DNA from: Tamlana crocina
GTDB lineage: Bacteria > Bacteroidota > Bacteroidia > Flavobacteriales > Flavobacteriaceae
Direction of reading: 5' to 3'
Length of the DNA: 64,000 nt
NCBI GenBank assembly: GCA_040429635.1
Contig: CP158972.1
Coordinates: 3,665,501 to 3,729,500 of the forward strand
Part shown: positions 33,349 through 42,475 of the stretch, piece by piece
Numbering within the stretch: position 1 is the first letter of the stretch
Layout of the letters: each line of letters begins with the position of its first letter
Notes under the pieces: generated by a model
The model's input: the letters and a program-made list of their open reading frames with translations, nothing else
Told to the model about the DNA's origin: nothing
Databases searched by the model: none
Position numbers and translations under genes: made by a program

Positions 33349-34893
33349 TTACTTCATCTTCAATAACCAGTTACGTACATCCACTTCTTTTTTAATGATA
33401 TCGCGTAAATCGTCAATCTTTACTCGTTCTTGTTCCATGGTATCCCTGTGGCGGATAGTCACGCTATTATCTTCCAAAGTATCATGGTCAACCGTGATAC
33501 AGAACGGTGTTCCGTTGGCATCTTGCCTTCTGTAACGTCTTCCAACGGCATCTTTTTCATCGTAAATGATGTTGAAATCCCATTTTAGGTCTTCCACAAT
33601 TTGTCGAGCCACTTCTGGCAATCCGTCCTTTTTTACCAATGGTAAAACAGCCGCTTTTACCGGTGCTAGAACACTTGGCAATTTTAATACGGTTCGGGTT
33701 GTACCATTTTCTAATTCTTCTTCTTGTAACGAATTAGAGAATACCGCCAAGAACATTCTGTCTAAACCAATAGACGTTTCCAATACGTACGGTACATAGC
33801 TTTTATTTTCCTCAGGGTCGAAATATTGTAATTTTTTACCGGAGTATTTTTCGTGCTGACTCAAATCGAAATCGGTTCGCGAGTGGATACCTTCCAATTC
33901 TTTAAATCCGAATGGGAACTTAAACTCGATATCGGCAGCGGCATCAGCATAATGTGCTAATTTTTCGTGGTCATGGAATCGGTAATTATCCTCACCCATT
34001 CCCAAACTCAAGTGCCATTTTAATCGGGTTTCCTTCCAATGCTCGTACCATTCCTGTTGTGTGCCCGGCTTGATGAAAAACTGCATTTCCATCTGTTCGA
34101 ACTCACGCATACGGAAAATAAACTGACGCGCCACAATCTCGTTCCTAAATGCCTTTCCGGTTTGTGCAATTCCGAACGGAATCTTTAATCGGCTGGTTTT
34201 TTGAACATTCAAAAAGTTCACAAAAATGCCCTGTGCCGTTTCTGGGCGCAAGTACAAATCCATGGCATTTTCTGCTGAAGCCCCCAATTTGGTACCGAAC
34301 ATTAAATTGAACTGCTTAACATCTGTCCAATTTTTACTTCCTGTTAGTGGATCGGCAATTTCCAATTCTTCAATCAATGATTTTACATCAGCCAAATCTT
34401 CGTTTTCCAACGATTTTGCCATCCGCGAAAGCGTGGTATTTATTTTTTCCTGATAGCCCAACACCCGTTGGTTCGTGCTAACAAATTCTTCTTTATTAAA
34501 AGCGTCTCCAAAACGCTTTTCGGCCTTAGCGACTTCCTTGTCGATTTTGGCTTCAATTTTAGCACAATAATCTTCAATCAATACATCGGCACGGTAGCGC
34601 TTTTTGGAATCTTTATTATCAATTAACGGATCGTTAAAGGCATCAACGTGCCCAGAAGCTTTCCATGTAGTGGGATGCATAAAAATAGCAGCATCAATGC
34701 CCACTATATTTTCATTCATCTGCACCATGGCGCGCCACCAGTAATCGCGGATGTTTTTCTTTAATTCTGCACCGTTTTGTGCGTAGTCGTAAACTGCACT
34801 TAATCCGTCGTAGATTTCGCTACTCTGGAATACGTAACCATACTCCTTTGCGTGAGAGATTACTTTTTTAAATTGATCGTCTTGATTTGCCAT
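33349..34893 (-). CDS. glyS: Glycyl-tRNA synthetase (single-chain, eukaryote-like type)
   Basis: 514 residues. A class II synthetase of the alpha2 type: YGYVFQSSEIYDGLSAVYDY at the N-terminus, LYLRPETAQGIFVNFLNVQK (motif 2 region with the TAQG signature), FGIAQTGKAFRNEI, RMREFEQMEMQFFI, and the C-terminal anticodon-binding domain (VLAPVKAAVLPLVKKDGLPE, RYRRQDANGTPFCITVDHDT). It attaches glycine to tRNA-Gly. Monocistronic. Confidence 0.95.
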   Translation of the reverse strand: MANQDDQFKKVISHAKEYGYVFQSSEIYDGLSAVYDYAQNGAELKKNIRDYWWRAMVQMNENIVGIDAAIFMHPTTWKASGHVDAFNDPLIDNKDSKKRYRADVLIEDYCAKIEAKIDKEVAKAEKRFGDAFNKEEFVSTNQRVLGYQEKINTTLSRMAKSLENEDLADVKSLIEELEIADPLTGSKNWTDVKQFNLMFGTKLGASAENAMDLYLRPETAQGIFVNFLNVQKTSRLKIPFGIAQTGKAFRNEIVARQFIFRMREFEQMEMQFFIKPGTQQEWYEHWKETRLKWHLSLGMGEDNYRFHDHEKLAHYADAAADIEFKFPFGFKELEGIHSRTDFDLSQHEKYSGKKLQYFDPEENKSYVPYVLETSIGLDRMFLAVFSNSLQEEELENGTTRTVLKLPSVLAPVKAAVLPLVKKDGLPEVARQIVEDLKWDFNIIYDEKDAVGRRYRRQDANGTPFCITVDHDTLEDNSVTIRHRDTMEQERVKIDDLRDIIKKEVDVRNWLLKMK

Positions 34894-34959
34894 AGCTGCA
34901 AAAATAATAAACCGCTTTAAACTAATGCATTTTTAATGAAAAATTAGTGGAGGATTATT

Positions 34960-35086
34960 TTAGCCACAAATGCACGAATGCTATTCTGCACATGGCATAT
35001 TTATAGATTAGCCAAAAGCAAATATTCCAAAATCAAATAAATTCAGTAAATTAAGCATTGAAAACAATTCGTGGATTCGTGGCTAA
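34960..35086. repeat. Inverted-repeat element in the glyS-comF gap
   Basis: TTAGCCACAAATGCACGAAT at the left end (34960-34979) is an imperfect inverted copy of ATTCGTGGATTCGTGGCTAA at the right end (35067-35086), enclosing about 87 AT-rich bases. No coding capacity. It resembles a small non-autonomous repeat. The rest of the 220-base gap shows nothing else. Confidence 0.5.
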
Positions 35087-35113
35087 TTTAAGATTTACCC
35101 AACGTCATTGCAC

Positions 35114-35791
35114 ATGCTAAACCCCATCATCAATTTATTCTTCCCAAAAGTATGTGTGGCATGCAATAATTTATTGGGCGACAACGAACATACTATTTGT
35201 ATGGATTGCCGGCATGATTTGCCTGTAACCAACTTTCATTTTGATGATAGCGATGTAGTTAAAAAAGTACTGTACGGCCGTGCGAATATTGAAAACGGTA
35301 CAGCATTATTTCGATTTGAAAAGAAAGGCAAAGTACAGCAACTTATTCATAATTTAAAATATCGTGGCCATGAAAACATCGGCTATTTCTTGGGAAATTG
35401 GTTGGGCGGCGAACTAAAAACGGTTGAAGCATACCAGCAGATTGATGCCGTAATCCCCGTACCCATGCACCCTAAAAAACAAAAAAAGCGAGGCTACAAC
35501 CAAGTGACCAAATTTGGACAACAAATTGCCGAAGCCCTAAATGCCGAATACAAAGACGATGTTTTGGTTAAAATCACCAACACCCAATCGCAAACCATAA
35601 AAAGCCGTTTTTCGCGCTGGGACAGCAGCAACGAATTATTTGCAATTAATAATCCTAACAGCATTAAAGGCATGCACATTCTTTTGGTTGACGACCTCAT
35701 TACAACCGGAGCAACGCTCGAGGCTTGCATTAATGTTTTAAACCAATCTGAAAACGTAAAAATTAGCATCGCCACCATGGCAATAGCGTAA
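35114..35791 (+). CDS. comF: ComF-family phosphoribosyltransferase-like protein
   Basis: 225 residues. A zinc-finger-like N-terminus with CxxC pairs (Cys14-Cys17 and Cys29-Cys32; FPKVCVACNN, TICMDCRHDL) is followed by a phosphoribosyltransferase fold. That fold carries the PRPP-binding loop ILLVDDLITTGATLEAC and the upstream VIPVPMHPKKQKKRGYNQ. ComF/GntX proteins are linked to DNA uptake in competent bacteria, but their enzymatic role is unsettled. The frame opens with TTG at 35108; the ATG at 35114 was chosen. Confidence 0.9.
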   Translation: MLNPIINLFFPKVCVACNNLLGDNEHTICMDCRHDLPVTNFHFDDSDVVKKVLYGRANIENGTALFRFEKKGKVQQLIHNLKYRGHENIGYFLGNWLGGELKTVEAYQQIDAVIPVPMHPKKQKKRGYNQVTKFGQQIAEALNAEYKDDVLVKITNTQSQTIKSRFSRWDSSNELFAINNPNSIKGMHILLVDDLITTGATLEACINVLNQSENVKISIATMAIA

Positions 35792-35955
35792 ACGAACTCA
35801 CGTTATATGTTGAAAAATGTTTAGGTTTCTTCTGTAAGAACGAAATTTTGTTCAAAAAAATGCAAAATTTCATTTCTCTTTAGTAACCGCTTCGCTAGCA
35901 CATAAATTATTTCATTCTGTTTTTTTTTGTGAATTTCAGAACGAAAAAATTCATG

Positions 35956-35963
35956 TACTTTTG
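35956..35963 (+). promoter_or_regulatory. -7 promoter element of the Ig-like lipoprotein gene
   Basis: TACTTTTG matches TAnnTTTG. It overlaps the TTG that opens the frame at 35961, so the ATG at 35985 is the real start, with a leader of about 15 bases. Confidence 0.55.
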
Positions 35964-35984
35964 TTAAAAATTTTTAAACTGTTG

Positions 35985-37589
35985 ATGAGCAAGTCGTTTT
36001 TAAACTTTGTTTTGGCCATTTTCATTGGTCTTATTTTAGCCAATTGCGCCAATCGAGGCCGCCCCGAAGGCGGACCAAAAGACATTACGCCACCTAAAAT
36101 AATAAAGTCGATTCCAGAAAACTACTCCACCAATTTTAAAGGCGATGAAATTGAAATTTATTTCGATGAATTTATCAAAATAAAAGATCTGCAAAAACAG
36201 CTCATTATTTCACCACCAATGAACACCCAACCCAATGTGACCCCTTTGGGCGGTGCGAGCAAGTATATCACCATAAAAATTTACGATACACTGCAGCCCA
36301 ACACTACTTATGCGTTTAACTTCGGGAACAGCATTACTGACAACAACGAGGGCAACCCGTATCCGTACTACCGCTATGTGTTTTCAACCGGCGATTATAT
36401 CGATTCGCTAACCGTAAAAGGCAACATTGTCGATGCCCTTTTAAAACAGCCCGAAACCTTTGTTAATGTGGCGCTTTACGAGGTCGATTCTACGTATTCC
36501 GATTCCATTGTTTACAAAGAAAAACCTAAGTACATTACCAACACGCTTGACAGTTTAACAACGTTCACCATTGAAAACATAAAACCCGGAAAATATAAAC
36601 TTATCGCACTGAAAGACAACAACGGCGATAACAAATTCCAACAAAAGGTGGATCAAATTGCATTTCATGAAGGATTTATTGAAGTACCTACCGACACTTC
36701 GTACACCCTAAAATTATTCAAGGAAAATTTAGATTTTAGGGCGACACGCCCTAGATTGATTTCGGGTGAAAAAATTGCTTTCGGTTTCGAAGGCAGTTAT
36801 GAAAACATGCATATTGATATCCTTTCGGAAACGCCACCAGAGTTTGAATACCGCATTACCAAAGATGAAAAAACAGATTCATTGATGTACTGGTACAAAC
36901 CTCGTTTGGAAGTCGATTCACTTAATTTTTTAGTGTCGCACCCCGCTCTTGAAAAAGAATTCACTGTACGCATTAGCGAACAAAAACGGGATTCGTTAAC
37001 CATTAAAGCCCTGCCCTTTGGTTCCATCAGTATTGAAGAAGATTTAAAAATAATCGGCACAACGCCTTTTGTTGAATTTAACGCTTCAAAAATCACGCTT
37101 TTAGACAAAGATTCAACAGCGGTAAATTTCGAAACGCGTTTCGACACCATCAACAATACTTATACCTTCCAGTTTAACAAAACCGAAGACAACAGTTATA
37201 AAATGCAAATTCTTCCGGAAGCCTTTACTGGATTCTTCGGAAACAAAAACGACACCATCAACGTCTCCTTAAACACCAAAAAGGCTTCATCGTTTGGGTA
37301 CGTGCGGTTCACCTTGGCCAACGCCCCGACATACCCGCTTATCATCCAATTGACCGACAACCAAGGCAAGGTAAAAGTAGAAGGATACACACAAGAGCAA
37401 GATATGGTCGATTTTTTAAATTTAGAACCAGGCACCTATTCCATAAGGGTGGTGCACGATGTTAATGGCAATCAGCTTTTCGATACGGGAAGTTTCCTAA
37501 ATAAAATTCAACCAGAAAAAGTGAGTCATTTTCAGGATATTGAAATTCGCGCCGATTGGGGAATTCAGGAAACCTTGACTTTTAACTGA
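35985..37589 (+). CDS. Lipoprotein with N-terminal Ig-like (Big_5-type) domain
   Basis: 534 residues. The lipoprotein signal ends in IGLILANCANRGRPEGGPKD, with the lipidated cysteine at about residue 22. The next 100 residues (PPKIIKSIPENYSTNFKGDE, IEIYFDEFIKIKD, YAFNFGNSITDNNEGNP, YRYVFSTGDYIDSLTVKGNI) form an Ig-like beta-sandwich of the Big_5 kind, common in Bacteroidota lipoproteins. Two transthyretin-like segments follow (IENIKPGKYKLIALKDNNGD and LNLEPGTYSIRVVHDVNGN). The function is unknown; the location should be the periplasmic side or surface of the outer membrane. The last 8 bases overlap the convergent omega-amidase gene. Confidence 0.83.
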   Translation: MSKSFLNFVLAIFIGLILANCANRGRPEGGPKDITPPKIIKSIPENYSTNFKGDEIEIYFDEFIKIKDLQKQLIISPPMNTQPNVTPLGGASKYITIKIYDTLQPNTTYAFNFGNSITDNNEGNPYPYYRYVFSTGDYIDSLTVKGNIVDALLKQPETFVNVALYEVDSTYSDSIVYKEKPKYITNTLDSLTTFTIENIKPGKYKLIALKDNNGDNKFQQKVDQIAFHEGFIEVPTDTSYTLKLFKENLDFRATRPRLISGEKIAFGFEGSYENMHIDILSETPPEFEYRITKDEKTDSLMYWYKPRLEVDSLNFLVSHPALEKEFTVRISEQKRDSLTIKALPFGSISIEEDLKIIGTTPFVEFNASKITLLDKDSTAVNFETRFDTINNTYTFQFNKTEDNSYKMQILPEAFTGFFGNKNDTINVSLNTKKASSFGYVRFTLANAPTYPLIIQLTDNQGKVKVEGYTQEQDMVDFLNLEPGTYSIRVVHDVNGNQLFDTGSFLNKIQPEKVSHFQDIEIRADWGIQETLTFN

Positions 37590-38361
37590 TACTGAACGTA
37601 TCGCGGTCGTTTAAGAATTTGAATTTATTGCGATAGGCTTCAACATGCCTTTTTTCTAAGGTAACTATTTCTATTTGTTCCTTACCAGATTGAAAATTAG
37701 CGATGGAATTCCCCAACACATCATAAGCGCCCGAATGCCCCACATACTCTATATTTATGCCATCAACGCCCACTCGGTTTACACCAATGCAGTAACTCAT
37801 ATTTTCAATGGCACGGGCTTTTAATAGGATATCCCAAGCTGAAATTCTAGGTTTTGGCCAATTCGCTACATAAATCAACACATCGTAATCTTCAACATTT
37901 CTGGCCCAAACGGGAAAACGCAAATCGTAACATACCTGCGGGCAAATTTTCCAGCCTTTGCAATCAATAATCACTTTTTCTGTTCCGGCAGTGTAGGTTT
38001 TGTGTTCGTTCGCCAAAGTAAAGGTGTGGCGTTTGTTGTAGCTTGAAATATTTCCAGAGGGCTCGACAAACAAAAAACGGTTATAAAACTTATCATTCTC
38101 TATAATCACAAGGCTTCCCGAGATGGCAGCGTTCTTCTTAGTCGCCATTTGTTTCATCCAATTAACCGTTTCGCCCTGCATCGTCTCGGCTACTTTTTCG
38201 GCATTCATGGTAAAACCTGTGGCGAACATTTCGGGCAACACTACCACATCTACAGGACTGGAAATATCCTCTATTTTTTTGGTGAAGTTCTTCCGGTTTG
38301 CTTCGGGGTTTTCCCAAACCAAATCGGACTGCACTAATGCGATATTAAGCTGATTTTGCAA
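37582..38361 (-). CDS. Omega-amidase / carbon-nitrogen hydrolase (YafV-like)
   Basis: 259 residues of the nitrilase superfamily. The catalytic triad is visible: Glu44 (VVVLPEMFATGF), Lys110 (SSYNKRHTF) and Cys144 (CPQVCYDLRFPVWARN). The MFATGF and YDLRFPVW contexts are those of YafV/Nit2-type omega-amidases, which hydrolyse 2-oxoglutaramate or 2-oxosuccinamate. The start codon is TTG at 38361; no in-frame ATG exists near the conserved LNIALVQ strand. Two genes upstream lies the matching glutamine/methionine transaminase, so the operon can make an amide-bearing keto acid and remove it. Confidence 0.87.
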   Translation of the reverse strand: MQNQLNIALVQSDLVWENPEANRKNFTKKIEDISSPVDVVVLPEMFATGFTMNAEKVAETMQGETVNWMKQMATKKNAAISGSLVIIENDKFYNRFLFVEPSGNISSYNKRHTFTLANEHKTYTAGTEKVIIDCKGWKICPQVCYDLRFPVWARNVEDYDVLIYVANWPKPRISAWDILLKARAIENMSYCIGVNRVGVDGINIEYVGHSGAYDVLGNSIANFQSGKEQIEIVTLEKRHVEAYRNKFKFLNDRDTFSIS

Positions 38362-38371
38362 AACTTTTAAT

Positions 38372-38839
38372 TTATAGTTTTCTTTTGGCTTTGGCGGTTT
38401 GTTCTTTCAACTTTTCTATTTTCGAAAGCCATTTTTGTTCGTCTTGAGGTGACAATTTACCTTTCTTTTTTAACTTTTCATACTTTTGCTGGGCACTTTC
38501 GTATTTCCCCGTTAATTTTTCATAATTGGAGTGCGCCTTCTCTTTTTGCTTTAACGCTTTTTCAGCCTTCTTTTGTTTCTTTTCAGCAGCTTTTTGTTTT
38601 TTCTCTGCTTTTTTTAACGCCTTTTCTTTTTCATTGGCTGCTTCAATTGCTTCTACCTTTTTATTCAAAGCCTTTTTTACTTCCAACCGTTCTTCTAAAC
38701 TTAATTTATTCGTTACATCAACACCATCTTTTAAAACGGCTTCGCCTTTCACGGTATAGATTACGCCGTTTAAGGTAACTTCTTGAGCTTGAAGCATCAA
38801 ACCCAAACAAAAAAACAGAGTAACAACTAAAAATCTCAT
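38372..38839 (-). CDS. Secreted lysine-rich coiled-coil protein
   Basis: 155 residues. The signal peptide is MRFLVVTLFFCLGLMLQAQ, so the product is periplasmic or exported. A short globular start (VTLNGVIYTVKGEAVLKDGV) is followed by a long helical stretch of Lys, Glu and Ala (KALKKAEKKQKAAEKKQKKA and similar) that should form a coiled coil and is strongly basic. The frame opens with GTG at 38878, but the ATG at 38839 gives a clean signal peptide. It lies between the transaminase and omega-amidase genes, 10 bases from the latter. No known function. Confidence 0.75.
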   Translation of the reverse strand: MRFLVVTLFFCLGLMLQAQEVTLNGVIYTVKGEAVLKDGVDVTNKLSLEERLEVKKALNKKVEAIEAANEKEKALKKAEKKQKAAEKKQKKAEKALKQKEKAHSNYEKLTGKYESAQQKYEKLKKKGKLSPQDEQKWLSKIEKLKEQTAKAKRKL

Positions 38840-38916
38840 AATCTTCTTTTTAAAATTCAACTTACTATTTAGACCCACAATTTAAGGTTTGTCACGCCAT
38901 TAACGCGCTTTTAACA

Positions 38917-40062
38917 TTATAGCCTGCACAATATTTCGGCAGCTTGTTTTAGGGTATCTTCGGTTTTAGCAAAACAAAAACGCAGCACTTTATGGTCTAT
39001 ATTATCGATATTGAATACCGACATAGGTATTGAAGCCACACCATTTTCAACCGTTAATCGCTTTGCGAAATCCACATCGTTTTCTTGGGTGATTTGGGAG
39101 TAATCCAAAACTTGAAAATACGAACCTTTGGCTGGGGTAAACCTAAACCTTGAATCCTTCATTAAATTTAAGAATAAATCACGCTTTTTTTGGTAAAACT
39201 CGGGCAATTTCAGGTAATGCTCGGGGGTTCGCATATAATCGGCAATACCTTTTTGCGTGGGGTGGTGGATGCAGAACACCGCAAATTGATGTACTTTTAA
39301 AAACTCGTCCATCAGTGATTTTGGCGCACAGCAATAGCCCACACGCCACCCCGTATTGTGGAAAGTTTTACAAAACGACGACACCACAAAACTCCTTGCT
39401 TTTAAATCGGAAAACAAACAAGCACTTTGGTGTTTTCCGCCATCGTAAATCATGTGTTCGTAAACCTCATCACTCAAAACTATAATATTCGTGTTTTTAG
39501 TGATTTCCTGCAGTTGAAGCATATCTTGCTTCGAAAAAACGCTACCGGAGGGGTTGTGAGGCGTATTAACAATAATCATTTTGGTGCGGCTGCTAATTTT
39601 AGCTTTTACCGTTTCCCAACCTACTTTATATCCATTTGAAGCTTTGAGCTGAACAGGGACAGGAATACCTCCATTTAATTGAACGTTAGGTTCATAACTA
39701 TCATAAGCTGGTTTAAAAACAACCACCTCATCATTGGGTTTTATAAAAGTTGAAATGATAGTAAAAATAGCCTGTGTGGCCCCAGCAGTCACAACAATTT
39801 CGGTTTCTGGATGATAGCTTTCTCCATAAACCAATTCATATTTTTTTGAAATAGCATTTCGGAGTTCCAAATGGCCACGCATGGGCGCATATTGATTGTA
39901 GCCCGAATTCATAGCCTTGCCGACTAAATCAATTAGTTTTTGGTCGCTTTTAAAATTAGGGAAGCCCTGCGACAAATTAATGGCATTGTGTTTTGCCGCC
40001 AAGGCACTCATCACCGAAAAAATGGTGGTGCCAACATGGGGAAGTTTAGATGAATGTTGCAT
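38917..40062 (-). CDS. Methionine/glutamine aminotransferase (YbdL-like)
   Basis: 381 residues, a PLP enzyme of fold type I, class I. Family blocks: NLSQGFPNFKSDQKLIDLVG, YNQYAPMRGHLELRNAISKK, PAYDSYEPNVQLNGGIPVPV, IVNTPHNPSGSVF, LSDEVYEHMIYDG, and the PLP-lysine motif SSFCKTFHNTGWRVGYCCAP. The Tyr-rich, YAPMRGHxxLR pattern is that of YbdL and kynurenine/glutamine transaminases, which prefer methionine or glutamine and 2-oxo acids. The start was put at 40062 (MQHSSKLPHVGTTIFSVMSA) because the 11 codons before it are not family-like. It heads an operon with a lysine-rich secreted protein and the omega-amidase. Confidence 0.88.
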   Translation of the reverse strand: MQHSSKLPHVGTTIFSVMSALAAKHNAINLSQGFPNFKSDQKLIDLVGKAMNSGYNQYAPMRGHLELRNAISKKYELVYGESYHPETEIVVTAGATQAIFTIISTFIKPNDEVVVFKPAYDSYEPNVQLNGGIPVPVQLKASNGYKVGWETVKAKISSRTKMIIVNTPHNPSGSVFSKQDMLQLQEITKNTNIIVLSDEVYEHMIYDGGKHQSACLFSDLKARSFVVSSFCKTFHNTGWRVGYCCAPKSLMDEFLKVHQFAVFCIHHPTQKGIADYMRTPEHYLKLPEFYQKKRDLFLNLMKDSRFRFTPAKGSYFQVLDYSQITQENDVDFAKRLTVENGVASIPMSVFNIDNIDHKVLRFCFAKTEDTLKQAAEILCRL

Positions 40063-40138
40063 GCTTAAAACTACACAATTTTCATCTTTATGCAATAAAA
40101 AAGGTAACTCAGAAAATCTAAACTTTACTGGTTACGAA

Positions 40139-40504
40139 TTAATTTTCTGAATCGTTTTTGTCATTTAAGGTCTGTTCTATTTTTTGCTGACTTAAACGTT
40201 TTGCCTTTTGGAAGTTTTCTATATTGTCTTGAAGCGCATTTTCAATGGAATTTTTTGAATTGTTATAACGGTTTTCCATGGTTTGGATATACGCCAAAGC
40301 CTTAACACTTTTTGAAAAGTCGGCCTTTTCCTTGGTTTCCGCATCATTGAACACTGTTTTTTCTTCGACGACTTCTTGCTGAAAATCTTCATCATACAGT
40401 TCCATCGATTCCTTTTCAAACCTTCTAAAGTCTGAGTCAGATTTGAAGACTTTTATAACATACATCATCACAAGACCAATAAAAAAACACCACAACCAAA
40501 CCAT
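40139..40504 (-). CDS. Hypothetical single-pass membrane protein
   Basis: 121 residues. One N-terminal membrane helix (MVWLWCFFIGLVMMYVIKVF) is followed by a charged, helical cytoplasmic tail rich in Glu, Lys and Asn (DFSKSVKALAYIQTMENRYN, IENFQKAKRLSQQKIEQTLN). I do not recognise a family. A candidate promoter (TATTTTTG on the minus strand, 40534-40541) stands in front. It is the gene just before the transaminase on the same strand, with a 76-base gap. Confidence 0.6.
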   Translation of the reverse strand: MVWLWCFFIGLVMMYVIKVFKSDSDFRRFEKESMELYDEDFQQEVVEEKTVFNDAETKEKADFSKSVKALAYIQTMENRYNNSKNSIENALQDNIENFQKAKRLSQQKIEQTLNDKNDSEN

Positions 40505-40533
40505 AGACCCCTGACATTAAATGATTTATGATT

Positions 40534-40541
40534 CAAAAATA
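40534..40541 (-). promoter_or_regulatory. Candidate -7 promoter element of the small membrane-protein gene
   Basis: The minus strand reads TATTTTTG, matching TAnnTTTG, 30 bases before the ATG at 40504. Confidence 0.4.
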
Positions 40542-40626
40542 ATACTAAACCTATAAAAACAGGCTTTTCCTTCGATTAGTAAGTATTATCTGTAGACGAA
40601 TGGAAACAAACTTAAGATAAGCTAAT

Positions 40627-42399
40627 TCATACAATTTTCATTTTCTGTAATAAAAATGACGCATTCATGTTTTTGCAAACGCCCTTTTTTAGAACGTAAT
40701 CGAAATGAAGTTCGTCGTTGATGATTTCGGCATCAAAATAATAGTTTTTCACCGCTTGCAATTCCTCTTCAATTTCACATAAACTTAAATCGTGTGTGGC
40801 AATGATTCCCGTCGCTTTTGAAGCCACCAGTTTTTCAACAAACTTTCGCGACCCAATAGCTTTATCGGTGCTGTTCGTTCCCTTTAAAATTTCATCCAAT
40901 ACTATAAAGTAGGACTCATTCTTCAATGCATCAACAATATATTTTAATCGGGTAAGTTCTGAAAAGAAATATGAACTTTCATCGGTAAGCGAATCGGTGG
41001 TCCGCATGCTGGTAATCAATTTTACTGGCGAATATCGACTGGACTCGGCACAAACAGGCAAACCAACGTTACCCATTACAATATGCAACGACACCGTGCG
41101 CAAGAAGGTACTTTTTCCAGCCATATTGGCTCCGGTTACTATAAAAAACTGCTCATTATTAATGGTTAAATCGCTATCGATTCGCTTTTCTTTTTTCAAT
41201 AGTGGATGCCCCAAACCTTTGGCATCCATAGTGGTTGCATTATTGGTTATTTCAGGAAATACGAATTCGGGATGATTAAAAGCAAAATTGCCCAACGAAT
41301 TGTAAGCATCAAAAAAAGCGACCACTTCAAACCAATCGCCCAACTTGTCACCATACCGAGTTATCCATTTTTCGATACGATAACTATTTTTCAAATCGGT
41401 TAAAAACCAACCATTACCAAAAATGGCTCCAATAAAATTGTTTCTGTTATCTAACGCATCTAAAGCCCTTGAAAAACGTTTAAAAATAAGCGAAGCTTTT
41501 TCATCTTTCAATTGGATTTGCTGCTGCTTTTCTTTCAATAATGCCGAAGAAAAAGAAGCATTTTCAATTAAATATAACAATGAAGCATATTGACGAAAGG
41601 TATCCCGAATTTTATCGGTATTTGATGCTAAAACATTAATCTTTTTTAAATATGTCCCAGTAATGGCCAAGCCCAAAACCAACCAATAACCTATAATACC
41701 GAGGTTATTCAAAACTCCGAAAACAGCCAAACCGAATAGCAGCACTGTACCCAAGCCGAACGCCAGGGGCAACCATCGCATAACTTTTGGCAAAAACGAT
41801 TGATGTTTTTTAAACCAAGTAGTAATCTGGCTGGCAGGGGTTTCCACTCGAACCAAACTAGAGGTGGCCGCATACTTTTGTCGCCATTCCGGATTTGTGC
41901 TTAATTCTTTTATAGCCTCTTGTCTTGCTACAATTTCGTTGGTATTGTTGGCTTTTAATTCATCGGCTAATCTTTTAGCTCCTTCGGCACTTGTTGTGCG
42001 GTTTATATATTGAAAGAACGAGCCGCGCCCAAATAAATCGATATCCAAACTGTAAAAATGGTTGGTATCCTGGAACTGTAAACCTTGCTCCCTATCGTAA
42101 AAATGCCCCGATGCAATGTTTAGTTCCGTTTCGTTAATATCTACCAAAGCTTTGTTGAGCGCCCTTAGTCTTTTAACGTCGGTGTGTTTTGAAAGAAGAA
42201 AAACAAAACCGGCACCACCTAAAACAGCAATAGCCAAAGCTACTTGCCAAGTATTGAAAAACCCATAAATGCCCACCGCGGTTAGAACAAAAACCAACAA
42301 ACGCAAAGTACTCAACAGCACCATCTTTTTCTGGTATTTTTTTACTTGCAATTGATAGGTTTGCGAATGGGTTTTATAATATTCTGAAGGATTATTCAT
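40627..42399 (-). CDS. Membrane-embedded MutS-like ATPase
   Basis: 590 residues. The C-terminal 170 residues are a clear MutS domain V: Walker A VTGANMAGKSTFLRTV (about 421-436), TDSLTDESSYFFSELTRL (the signature helix), Walker B YFIVLDEILKGTNSTDKA and IATHDLSLCEIE. A MutS-III-like helical core precedes it (GAKRLADELKANNTNEIVAR). In place of the mismatch-recognition domain I and connector there are two N-terminal transmembrane helices (about 27-48 and 51-70) and a second pair near 205-250. The protein therefore belongs to the membrane MutS-homologue group of Bacteroidota, whose role is unknown. Mismatch repair is unlikely without domain I. Confidence 0.87.
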   Translation of the reverse strand: MNNPSEYYKTHSQTYQLQVKKYQKKMVLLSTLRLLVFVLTAVGIYGFFNTWQVALAIAVLGGAGFVFLLSKHTDVKRLRALNKALVDINETELNIASGHFYDREQGLQFQDTNHFYSLDIDLFGRGSFFQYINRTTSAEGAKRLADELKANNTNEIVARQEAIKELSTNPEWRQKYAATSSLVRVETPASQITTWFKKHQSFLPKVMRWLPLAFGLGTVLLFGLAVFGVLNNLGIIGYWLVLGLAITGTYLKKINVLASNTDKIRDTFRQYASLLYLIENASFSSALLKEKQQQIQLKDEKASLIFKRFSRALDALDNRNNFIGAIFGNGWFLTDLKNSYRIEKWITRYGDKLGDWFEVVAFFDAYNSLGNFAFNHPEFVFPEITNNATTMDAKGLGHPLLKKEKRIDSDLTINNEQFFIVTGANMAGKSTFLRTVSLHIVMGNVGLPVCAESSRYSPVKLITSMRTTDSLTDESSYFFSELTRLKYIVDALKNESYFIVLDEILKGTNSTDKAIGSRKFVEKLVASKATGIIATHDLSLCEIEEELQAVKNYYFDAEIINDELHFDYVLKKGVCKNMNASFLLQKMKIV

Positions 42400-42448
42400 T
42401 TTAGTTTTCTATTTTTTGAACCAGAAGTGTTTCATTTTCCAAATAAAC

Positions 42449-42475
42449 GAAAAAAGCCCTGAAAAACTCAGGGCT
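42449..42475 (-). terminator. Terminator after gene A
   Basis: On the minus strand AGCCCTGA and TCAGGGCT (42455-42462 and 42468-42475) form a stem followed by a run of T. It is identical in gene C. Confidence 0.85.

Noticed and set aside
33167-33535. Open frame of 122 codons on the plus strand before glyS
   Set aside because: It runs through a terminator hairpin and repeat fragments and then antisense to the end of glyS; no protein-like pattern.
35961-35984. TTG start of the Ig-like lipoprotein at 35961
   Set aside because: It overlaps the promoter element TACTTTTG; the ATG at 35985 gives a proper lipoprotein signal.
38449-38778. Plus-strand frames rich in Phe and Leu opposite the Lys-rich protein
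   Set aside because: They are the complement of poly-Lys codons; apparent hydrophobicity is an artefact.
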